Positions 1 through 10,000 of a DNA stretch of 11,741 bases are shown here, piece by piece. Source of the DNA: Cytophagales bacterium (GTDB taxonomy: Bacteria > Bacteroidota > Bacteroidia > Cytophagales > Cyclobacteriaceae). The translations under genes were made by a program, and so were the position numbers. Within the stretch, counting starts at the first letter, position 1; every line of letters starts with the position of its first letter. The notes beneath the pieces are model-generated. The model ran no database searches. It had not been told where the DNA came from and saw only the letters and a list, made by a program, of their open reading frames with translations. The stretch spans positions 1-11,741 of the forward strand of contig JAGUUF010000286.1 in assembly GCA_020063545.1 (NCBI GenBank), in the 5' to 3' direction.

Positions 1-1044
1 GCCTTCCTTACTATTGAATGTAGGGCAGGGAATGAGACGGTACTTTTTCTTAACCGAACGCTGCACCGGCTTGGAGGTGAATTCGTATATCAGTGCAATT
101 TCATGCGCACCGCCTGAAGTGGTTTGCAATTCCGAAACAGTAAAATCGTAACTGTAGCCGATAGTGAGGTTGCGCATATATAAACCCAATTGCACAATGG
201 CGGCATCTTGTGTAACACTTCCGGCAACCGATTTTTGCCACGGTTTACCGCGGTACCAGAAACCAACCGAAACCGGATCAATGTGGTAATTCACACCAAT
301 ATCGAACTGATTGAACGTTGGCCCCTGCTGCCGGTACATGGCCGACCAGGTGAGGTAGGATGTGCGGACAACGGATGACCGCGGGCCACCCCCGGAGAGG
401 TCCATCCGGTAACCTACGTGTAGATTCATTTTCATGGGCAAACGACTTACATCACCCAGTACCGACAGGTTTGGTTCGTTCATATGGGTAAATGCCGCTC
501 CGAACCAAAGCGACCGCGTGTAAAGCAGGGCTCCGGCACCTACATCGAAATACGATTGCCGGCCAATCTTGTCCTGATCAGGATCGATGGAATAGTACTG
601 GCCGTCACGCTCAAATTCCAATCCATCTCCAAGCCTGATCCTGCTTCGATCAATACCGTTGGTGCCATACGAAAAACTTAGGCCGGGAGAAAACACCAAC
701 TTCTCAGTAAGTTTAACTTTATAGGAATACAAAAAATTAGCCGATGATGTGCGCCACCCTGCTGAGCCCATCTTATCGGTTGTAAGCAACAAGCCAAAAC
801 CACTGCGCAATTCCTCAACAAAAATATCGTAGGATGCCGCGTACGTAACAAACGCCTGGGGCAGGTTAGGCCATTGCATGCGGTGATTAAACACCAGGCG
901 TTGCTGAGGGGTAATGCCGGCAAATCCGGGATTCAGATAAAGCGGGGCATTGTAGTATTGTGAGAACTGCAGGTCCTGGGCAAATGACATGACCACACTG
1001 CCACTCAATAAAACTGCAAGCCCGTATTTAATCGCCTTCAGCAT
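1..1044 (-). CDS. PorP/SprF-family T9SS outer-membrane protein (3'-partial)
   Basis: 348 codons are visible from ATG 1044-1042, with no stop before the window edge. The N-terminus is a signal peptide followed by the family hallmark QDLQFSQYYNAPLYLNPGFAG. The middle alternates short beta-strand-like stretches (GVNYHIDPVSVGFWYRG, GLYMRNLTIGYSYDFT), as in outer-membrane barrels. Near the edge come GGAHEIALIYEF and then KKKYRLIPCPTF, a basic stretch and Cys-Pro motif typical of this family's end, so probably only a few residues are missing. Family members usually run about 300-350 residues. Known role: PorP/SprF proteins sit in the outer membrane and are needed for secretion or surface attachment of type B CTD proteins such as SprB. 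Placed 9 bases behind the adhesin and in the same frame, it is probably co-transcribed and dedicated to it. The start is set by the signal peptide; the next Met (residue 19) would destroy it. Confidence 0.95.
   Translation of the reverse strand, partial: MLKAIKYGLAVLLSGSVVMSFAQDLQFSQYYNAPLYLNPGFAGITPQQRLVFNHRMQWPNLPQAFVTYAASYDIFVEELRSGFGLLLTTDKMGSAGWRTSSANFLYSYKVKLTEKLVFSPGLSFSYGTNGIDRSRIRLGDGLEFERDGQYYSIDPDQDKIGRQSYFDVGAGALLYTRSLWFGAAFTHMNEPNLSVLGDVSRLPMKMNLHVGYRMDLSGGGPRSSVVRTSYLTWSAMYRQQGPTFNQFDIGVNYHIDPVSVGFWYRGKPWQKSVAGSVTQDAAIVQLGLYMRNLTIGYSYDFTVSELQTTSGGAHEIALIYEFTSKPVQRSVKKKYRLIPCPTFNSKEG
979..1044 (-). other. Signal peptide of the PorP/SprF-like protein
   Basis: Residues 1-22 show a basic start (MLKAIKYG), a hydrophobic core (LAVLLSGSVVM) and a small-residue cleavage site SFA before QD. 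The mature protein would begin with Gln23, as is common for Bacteroidota Sec substrates. There is no lipobox cysteine, so signal peptidase I is expected. Confidence 0.85.
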
Positions 1045-1049
1045 CTCCT
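1045..1049 (-). promoter_or_regulatory. Shine-Dalgarno-like AGGAG abutting the PorP/SprF start
   Basis: The minus strand reads TTTTAGGAG directly followed by ATG, so the purine run touches the start codon with no spacer. Bacteroidota generally depend little on Shine-Dalgarno pairing, and this spacing is too tight for classical use. Translation may instead be coupled to the adhesin, whose stop lies 9 bases upstream. The start call rests on the signal peptide rather than on this site. Confidence 0.35.
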
Positions 1050-1053
1050 AAAA

Positions 1054-4000
1054 CTATCGAATCAATGTTACATCTCCAACCTGGGTTACCTGTTGGCCAT
1101 CAGACAACCGGAGGACAAGTTTAAACACATACACTCCGGCCGGCAGTAAGCGTTGGTTCCTGTCGTAACCATCCCACCCGCGTATGGGTACCGGTGCACC
1201 GGGTTCGTTGCGGCTTTCGAAGATCATGGTACCCCAGCGATCAAATATCTGCATGAGGAAGGTGCCGGGTTCATTTACATTAATTCCCTTCACCAGCGGC
1301 AGGAACACATCGTTCACGGCTGCACCACTGTTCGGGATGCCTCCATTCGGGCCGGTAGGGTCAGGGGTAAACGCGTTCGGCACTTTAACCAGGCCTCCCT
1401 CGCGAGCGATAATCTGCTGCGTTACCGTATCCGCACACACCACATTGCCGCGCACTTCGCGCATAATCATAGTTACCGTATAAAGGCCTTCTACCGGATA
1501 GCGATACGTTGGATCAGGTTCACCAAAATTCTTTTTGATAATATCTCCCGTATCACCAAAGTTCCACCAGAAGTTAACCGAGTCGGCAGCAGGAGCAGAC
1601 GGTGTACTGAAGTTAAAGGTTACTAACTCAGTATCCGGCACAAACAGCGTAGTAGGCCTTGCCTGGAACGAAGCAAGCGGCAGGCTATACACATTAATCG
1701 GCACCACGCCCGGCATGGCATTGGGACCAGTACCGGAGTTATCGGCAAAGGCAGTTTGCGAGGTAATTGAATTCGTAGTTGTTAGGAAAATGGTATACGT
1801 ACCCGGGTTAACAATATCAAACACGGGTAATGGCACATTCGATGTACCAACTGTTCGGCCTCCCTGGTCAACCACTCTCCACTGGAACTGATCGCCAGTA
1901 GCCGTGTTGGTCAGTATCTGGATTTGCGTAGGGAAGCAGGCATTTTGAGGAGTGTAGGTAAACCCTGCTACCAAAGGAGGGAGCAGAATGTTAATATTTT
2001 CCTCATAGATATTGGAGCAACTTACACCATTGGCAAGGGCTACGGTGTTTACCGCTGTTAACCGTACCGTTTTCAGCCCCGGAGCGGAATAATCCACCGT
2101 AAATGGCCCGATGCCTGACTCTGTCAGCGGTGTTCCGGCCAGTCCAAACTCCCAATTGTAACTGAAGTTGGTAATGTCAATTGGCGAGGAGGTGTTGGTA
2201 TATGTAACCGTTGCATTACCACCCACAAACGGAGGAACAACACCTTCATCAAATCCGGCTACAATCTCGCGATATACGGTAACCGGAATAGTTTGCTGTG
2301 CGGTACAATTTCCGTTTGAAACCGTGTACACGATATTGTAAATATTTGGATTAAACGTTGTTTGGTTCGTGATGGTAAACGTCTGGTTAGCTGCCGCAAC
2401 AAAAGGCCCTCGGTTTTCAACCACAGCATTGTCAGACTGGCGAATGACCTGCCAACTGTGCGAATTGCCGCCCAGTGTGGGGTTGACAATATTAACCTGA
2501 TCTCCGCTGCACATTTCGGTTTTATTCGGGAACATATTAATCAAGATGTTCGGGTAAATGGTAATGGTTTGGTTAGTTTGTTTAGGGCCGCATCCATCCA
2601 CGTTATTTATTGCCGACAGAATTACCGGGAAGTTGGTATTGGTTGAGGTGTTGAAGCTGACAAAGTTATGGGTAATCGAGTTGGTGCCGTTAGGCAGTGT
2701 ATTAGCCGGAATAACATCCGTATTACCATCGCTCCATATCCAGGTGTATTCAATGTCCGGATCAACCGTCCACTGGAAAGTAAAGTCGTTGCCACTGCAC
2801 TGGGCCGGGGGACTTAGCACGGTAAAGTTCGGATTGATCTTGCTTACCGGAACGGTTACCGCTATCGGCAAGGTTGTGGCAAAACATCCGTTAAAGTCAC
2901 GTAGTTCCGTCAGAGTGAATGTGGTGGTGTTCATGTAATTTAATATCGGCACCGGTGTAACATCCGCACCAATGCGGTCATTCACAAATGTTGATCCGTT
3001 ATTATAGTCGAAGAAATACGGGGCTGTTCCGTTTGAGAACGTGAAGTTGAGAATGAAGAAATCACCCTCGCAAACCGGTGAATGCGATGGCGTGAGTGTT
3101 GCGGTTGGTATACTGTTAACTGTAACCGATACTACGTTCGATTCAAGTGTTTCACAACCTGAGGTAATTACTCGCTTATAGTAAGTTTTCACCAATAACG
3201 ATGAAGGCGGATCGAACGTGGCGCTTGTTGCCCCAAGTACATCTGTAAAGGAAATTCCATCGGTGGACTCCTGCCACTGGTAAACATAGTTACCGATGCT
3301 TCCAAAGGCTGGTGCAAGTTCAACAAACGGGTTAGGATCATCCTGCCCCACACAAATAGCCTGGTCGAAGCCAAGAATGCCCTCAAAGAGCGGCAGCGGA
3401 TCTACAATAACTACCGGCAGGGATTTCTTAACACACGTGTTTATATCGGTAATATTGATATCATACAAACCGGAATTCAAACCTGTGAAAACCCCCGAAA
3501 ACTGTCCGGTTACATTTCCGGTAGGGGCACCTGACTTAAACAACTCGAACGTATAACCACCCGCTCCGCCACCGGATGATGTCACTGAAATCTGGCCATC
3601 GCTTGCCCCGAAACAACTTACATTAAAGCCGTTATAGTTGGAGGTAATAGCAATGGCAATATTGAGATCAGTGGGCTGTGTAACGGCAACCGGTGCCGTT
3701 GTCAACAAGCAACCGTTTACATCCTGTATCCGCACACGGTAGGTACCGGCACGCAGGTTATCGAACACACCGGTTAACTGGCCCGTGGTGTTGCCCGGGT
3801 TTTCGAGCAGCGTAAAGTTTAGCGGGGCAGTACCACCGCTGAAGGTGATGGTTAGTTGCCCGTCAGTCTGGTTGAAGCAACTGATGTTAAACCCGTTAAA
3901 GTTGCTCGTGGCATTACCCACACCGGTTAGTGCCGCAGGTTCTGTTACTGTTAGTGGAGCAGTGACCACCGAACACCCGTTAACATCTGTAGCAGTAAAG

Positions 4001-7000
4001 GTATAGTTTGGCCCGGCAACAACGCTGGTAAACACACCCGAAAAGCGGCCGGTCTGATTGGCAACGGGAAACTGATCGAATACATAAATAGCTGTTCCAG
4101 TTCCTCCTGCGGAGGTTACGGTGATAATGCCATCGCCTGCACCGTTACAACTAATGTTCTGGCCGTTGTAATTGCTGGTAATTACCGCATTTGCCGTAAT
4201 GGCCGGGGGCTGATTAACGGTAATCGGTACAGTAACAGCAGTACAGTTGTTTACATCTGTTACACGGAACGTGTAGGTTCCGGCCGGAATGCCCGTAAAG
4301 ATACCTGAAGCTGCCCCGGTAACGTTACCCGGTATTTCGATGAATTGGTACGAGTAGGTTGATGTTCCACCGGTTTGCGTAACCCTGATAATACCATCGC
4401 TTGCACCAAAACAACTCACATCTTGTCCGTTATAATTGCTTGTAATGGAAGATGAAGGGACTAAAACAGCCGGTTGTGACACAACGGTTGCAGCCGTTGT
4501 CCGCTGGCAGCCGTTCAGATCCGTTACCAGAACCGTATAGCTGCCGGCCGGAATGCCCGTATACACCCCGCTTACATCACCGGTTGTATTAACCGGAGGG
4601 GTTAATTGATACGAATAAGCCGGAACTCCCCCGCCTGCGGTTACGGTAAGAATACCATCGCTGGCACCGTTACAGGTTATCTGGGCACCGTTGTAGTTGC
4701 TGGTTACAGCCATGGTTGCTGTAAGTGCCGGGGGCGAATTTACAATAATAGGGGCGGTAACCACGAAGCAACTGTTGGCATCGCGGATAGTAATGGTATA
4801 GGTGCCTGCTCCCACCCCGGTGTAAACACCGGTCAGGTCACCGGAGGTATTTGTAGGAGCCTGATCAAGTTTAAAACTGTAAGCACCGGTACCGCCTGCC
4901 GGTGTAACGGTTATAATGCCATCGGTTGAACCAACACACCTAATGTGCTGACCGTTGTAATTGCTGGTTACCGCTCCGCTTCCCGAAACAACAGTGGGTT
5001 GTGTTACCGTAATCGGAGCACTCACTACCTGGCAGTTATTCACATCACGAACGGTAAAGGTATATCCAACACCTGCGGGAACACCGATAAAGATACCGGA
5101 AAACTGACCTGTGGTATTGGCCGGGAACTGATCGAATGTATATTGAAGTACGCCTGTACCACCGGCTGCAGTTACCGTAATCACACCATCACTAACGCCA
5201 TTACAACTGATTTGTGATCCGTTATAATTGCTGGTCACTGCAGAGCTGGCGGTCACTGCCGGAGGTTGATTAATGGTTATCGGGGCTGTAGTAATCTGGC
5301 AAAGATTCACATCACGTACAATGAAAGTGTAAGTACCTTGAGGAATACCGGTAAAAATTCCACTGGCAGCTCCCGTAGTATTGCCCGGTATTTCAACAAA
5401 TGAATACGTATAGCCTGGAGTGCCACCGGTTTGCGTAACCCGAATGGTGCCATCGCTGGCCCCAAAGCAGCTTATCTGCTGGCCGTTATAGTTGCTGGTT
5501 ACCGTTGAACTTGCATTGAGCACAGCGGGCTCTGTAACGGTAACCGGAGAAGTTACCCGAACACACGAGTTAAGATCTGTTACCTGCACGGTGTATGTAC
5601 CTGCCGGTACCCCGGTAAATATACCCGAGGCAGCGCCTGTAACGTTTCCGGGTATTTCAACCAGCAGGTAGCTGTATGCCGGCACACCACCGCCTGCAGT
5701 AACGGTAAGAACACCATCGCTTGCTCCATTACAACTGATCTGACGACCATTGTAATTGCTGGTAACCGCCATAGTAGCTGTTAAGGCCGGGGGCGGTGAA
5801 ATCGTAATCGGGGTTGTAACCACAAAACAGTTGTTCACATCGCGAATGGTAACGGTGTAAACACCCGCAGCAACACCCGTGTAGATGCCGGTTAAGTCGC
5901 CTGACGTATTGGTTGGTGATTGATCCAATTTAAAGGTATAGGCACCTGTGCCACCAGCCGGAGTTACCGTAATCTGCCCATCGCTGGCGCCCACACAGGT
6001 AATGTGCTGGCCGTTATAGTTGCTGGTTACTGATCCGCTGCCTGTAACCGGTGTGGGTTGCGTAACCGTAACCGGTGCCGTTACAACGGTACAGTTTTTC
6101 GAATCGCGAACGGTAAAGGTATAATTAACGCCTGCCGGAACACCGGTAAACACACCGGAGAACTGACCTGTTGTATTGGTGAATACAAATTGATCGAATA
6201 CATACTGGAGCAGGCCCGTTCCACCGCTTGCCGTTACGGTTATAATGCCATCGCTGGCGCCATTGCAGCTTACCTGCGAACCATTGTAGTTGCTGGTTAC
6301 TGCCGCACTGGCAGTAACGGGTGCAGGCTGGTTAATCGTTATCTGAATTAAATCAGAACAAGCATTCAGGTCGCGCACTTCAAAATCATAGGTTCCATCA
6401 GCCAGCCCGCTGAATATTCCACTGCCATTGGTGGGGCCGGCTGGGTTAATCTGTTCAAAGGTATAGGCTCCGGTTCCGCCCGTTCCACTAATTGTAATCT
6501 GTCCATCACTTGCTCCATTGCATGAAATGGCTCCTGTAATCAATCCTGAGGCTACAACCGGTGCTGGCTCTGAAACATTTACCAGAGCGGATGTAACCGT
6601 ACAGCCTCCGGCATCCTGTACAAATACAGAATAATTTCCAGGTCCGAGGTTTTCGAATGATCCGTCTATAGTACCAGTTAGATTGCCAGGGTCTTGCACC
6701 AGAGTAAATGTGTACCCTCCATTACCACCGTTGGCAATTGCTGTCACCTGCGCATCGTTTGCTCCGGCACAGCTAATCTTAGCCCCATTGTAGTTGCTGG
6801 TAACCGAAGAGAATACGGTAAGCACTGGGGGTTGTGTAACAGTTACCGTATTTGAAACCTGTGTACAGCCGTTGTCATCCTGAACCGTTACCGTGTAATT
6901 ATTAGCTGCAAGACCTGTGAAAACGCCTGTCCCATTTGAGGTGAATGGAGCCTGATTTAATGTAAAGGTGTAAGTTGGGCCAACTAATGTGCCGCCTCCT

Positions 7001-10000
7001 CCAACTACACTAATTTGTCCATCGCTTGCCCCAAAGCAACTTACAGGTGCCGTTAGCGTAGCAGTGGCAGTAACCGGGGTAGGTTCCGTTAGGGTAATTA
7101 CAGGTAAGGTGAACTGGCAGTTATTACCATCGGTAACAACAAAGGTGTATGTGCCGGCACGTAACCCGGTATAAACTCCGGAAGCATCACCGGTAGTATT
7201 GCTGGGTAATTCCAGCAAGCGATACGTGTATGTGCCCGAGCCTCCAGAGGGTGTAATGGTTACAATTCCATCGGATGCCGCCTGACATGAGACGTGCTGA
7301 CCATTATAGTTAGAGGTAATTGCCCCCACAGCCGACAACGGTGGCGGAGGCACAATGGTTAATGGAGCTGAATTATTTGTACAACCGTTGGCATCGCGAA
7401 CACGAACCGTGTACGGATTCCCGGCTACGGATAAACCGTTGAAAATGGGGCTGGCAAAAAATGTTGTGCCACCGTCAATACTAAACTGGTACGGGAAGGT
7501 ACCATCAGCCGGAACTGCCGTGATCTGCCCATCGCTTGCCCCGTTGCACGACAACTGGAAGCCGCTGTAGTTTGACGTTATGGATGCCGTAACGGAAGGT
7601 CTTGGACGGATTACAAACAACACCTGGGCAACTTTAATGCATTGGCCATTGTCAACACGGGCAAACACCGGAACCCCGTTGGTCATGGTATAAGCTGTTG
7701 GCGTTGCAATCGGCATGGTCAATGCCAAATCCTGGAACCAACTGAAGGTTATGCCTCCGCCCGAATTAATAGCCGACTGAAGGGTGGTTAAGTCAATGAA
7801 GAAGGTATTACCGCCTGGCGTATCCGAACACACCGTTTGGTTGATGTCGTTTCCGGTGGGTGCCGGGTCAACGGTAATCACCACGTCAACCGGATCGCTT
7901 GGGCAGGCGCCCAGGGCCGGAGGTGAGGTTGCCGTTACTTCATAGGTAACCGTTCCGGGTACCACGCCATTGTTAACCAGAATGTTGGTTATTGTGGCCC
8001 CTGTTCCGCTGGAGGCACCAGTTATCAGGCCGGAAATACTCTTCACCGTCCATGTGAAACTGCTTCCGGCTATGGTTGAGGTGAGTGTTATTGTTGGCGA
8101 AGTGCCGCTGCAAATGGTTTCGGATGTTGGTGAGTTGACCGTTGGCTCAGGATTAACCGTAACCATTACCGGGATTGGCGGATCGCCAACACATCCCGTT
8201 ACCGAGTTAATAGGCCTTACAAAATATTCAACTGTTACGGCTGCTCCAGTAAGGTTTTCCCACCGATCATCCAGTAATACCGATGGCCCAAAGATGCCCG
8301 TAGTCGGGTTTCCGGCAACAGCCGTTAACCCGTTGGTATTGATCGAAGTAATTTCAAACTGGTCGGCAGTTGAACTTCCGGGTGCCACTGTCAGGATAAT
8401 GGCCACTGATTCCGTACCGCTGCAGATCACATCATTCAGGTTAGGCGCCAGTACAGGCTCGGGCCTCACGGTAAGGTTTACAATTTGCGCAGTGCCAGTA
8501 CAGCCTGCCAGGCTTACCGGTACCACCGTGTACTGAACAGTTAGGTTACCCCCGGTTGTGTTTGTCCAGATGTCGCCAAAAATTTCACTGCTGGGCGCAC
8601 CGCTAACCAGCGGCCTTGATGCGGGCGACAACCCCGGAGGCACACTTACATTGGTAATATTAAACGTAACCGCACCCGGGCCGGCAAGCGTAATCCCGGC
8701 CTGCGTATCGCTGCAGACTGTATTTGATAATGGGTTGAGGCTGGGGCGAGGATTAATCGCTACACCAAGGCTTGCCGGGTTACCGGCACATCCGGTGGTG
8801 GTAGTAGGCACAACTTCAACTAATCCGGCAACGATGCCGAAGTTTACGGTAATGGTGTTGGTACCCTGGCCGCTGATGATGGATGAACCCGCAGGTACTG
8901 TCCATGCATAGGTAGTATTAGCCAGGTTTGGAACGCTGTACACCACACCTGTTTCATTTTCGCAAACGGCTGTTGGGCCGGTAATAACAATAGGTGGCGG
9001 GCTGCTCTCAACCGTAATATTTTTAACATTGGGCAGACCTACGCAACCCTTATTGGAAGTTTCAACTACTGTCATATCCTGCCCCGGACTTACGATAACC
9101 GGGAAAGCCAGCAGCACGAAGAAATCATTCACCCCGCCACCGGCAAACCGGTCGAACGGGGGATCGGGAATTGTCCAGTTATAGGTGGCCCCCGCATTGA
9201 TGGTGGTTATCTGATACAGGTTAATGGCGGTTGGATCAACGCACACGTTGCTGGCGCCAATAATCGGGTTAGGGCCCGGCCGGGGATTTATCCTGATTTC
9301 AACCTCGGCAACATTGGTACAGCCGAACGTATCCGTAACGCGGGCAAAGAAGGATGTACCATCGTTAGCGGTTACATTAGTCGGATCAGGTACCGGAATG
9401 GTTGTTCCTGCATCAGCAAACCACGCCACGGTATTGGCAGCCACTCCGTTTTTCACTGCGTTATCAAAGGTTGTAAGATTTATACCGGCCCGTGTGTTGC
9501 TGCCAACAGGGAGGTCTTCGCAGAATTCAGGATTTTGGTTGATGGCTGCCGGGCGCGACCGGATTGTAAACGTAACGGTGCCATCCGTAATGCACCCCGG
9601 GAGCACATCGGTACGGGTTACCCGTGTATAGACAACATCAAGGTTGGCCAACGATGCCGAAGCCGGGTATGGAATGGTACGGGCAGGGTCGGTAAAGAAT
9701 TGAACAGTTCTGCCTGCCGAAGCCGGTATGCCGGTAATCGCATCGTTCAGGCTGTTAAGAAATGCCAGCGTTACGGTAGCCGTGCCAAGTGTAGGGGCAT
9801 CTTCGCACAAAGCAGGGGTTTGATTGTTGTTTACCGGTGAAGCATGGCGGGTGACTATAACCTGGTCGTTCGATGAACTGCAGACACCCAGAGCGCTGGT
9901 TACTGTCCATGTAAATGTTGTGTTGCCAACCGGGAGATTTGAAATTCCTGTTGTAGGATTATTGATGTCTGCTATAAGCGGGAGGAATGCACCGGCACTG

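Larger units (their letters stand above)
3390..7581 (-). repeat. Array of sixteen SprB-type repeats
   Basis: Sixteen tandem protein repeats of 81-90 residues (243-270 bp). First bases of repeats 1-16 on the minus strand: 7581, 7320, 7056, 6804, 6543, 6300, 6030, 5766, 5502, 5238, 4971, 4707, 4446, 4182, 3912 and 3648. The typical layout is a linker TSNYNG, then SC-x-GASDG, a TVT-x-x-GGTG strand, NTTG--SG-(V/I)-(F/Y)-TG, AGTYT, a D-x-N-x-C end, and a tail such as APITV-x-QP. Each repeat has exactly two cysteines. Repeats 3 and 5 lack the TSNYNG linker. The core matches the SprB repeat family (PF13573) seen in F. johnsoniae SprB. The copies differ enough that this is a protein-level repeat, not a DNA satellite. 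It probably forms a long rod of small beta domains on the cell surface. Confidence 0.92.

Noticed and set aside
90..923. Minus-strand frames at 90-281 and 678-923 as separate small genes
   Set aside because: They overlap the PorP/SprF-like gene in another frame. That gene reads without interruption through both regions with family motifs.
1045..1053. Promoter or terminator between the two genes
   Set aside because: The gap is only nine bases, with no room for a Bacteroidota -33/-7 promoter or a hairpin.
4606..6351. Plus-strand frames with similar Gly/Asn/Cys-rich products at 4606-4929, 4945-5217 and 6058-6351
   Set aside because: Their mutual similarity only mirrors the SprB repeats on the other strand. 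They have no signal peptide, domain or convincing start.
3390..7581. Possible CRISPR array or DNA satellite because of regular spacing
   Set aside because: The period is 243-270 bases, all of it in an open reading frame. Similarity is at protein level, and there are no short identical repeats with unique spacers.
7970..8911. Long plus-strand open frames (188 and 117 codons) opposite the adhesin
   Set aside because: They are antisense shadows of the giant gene. Their products are Val/Pro/Thr-rich with no recognisable domain, while the minus-strand frame here shows clear PKD-like modules.
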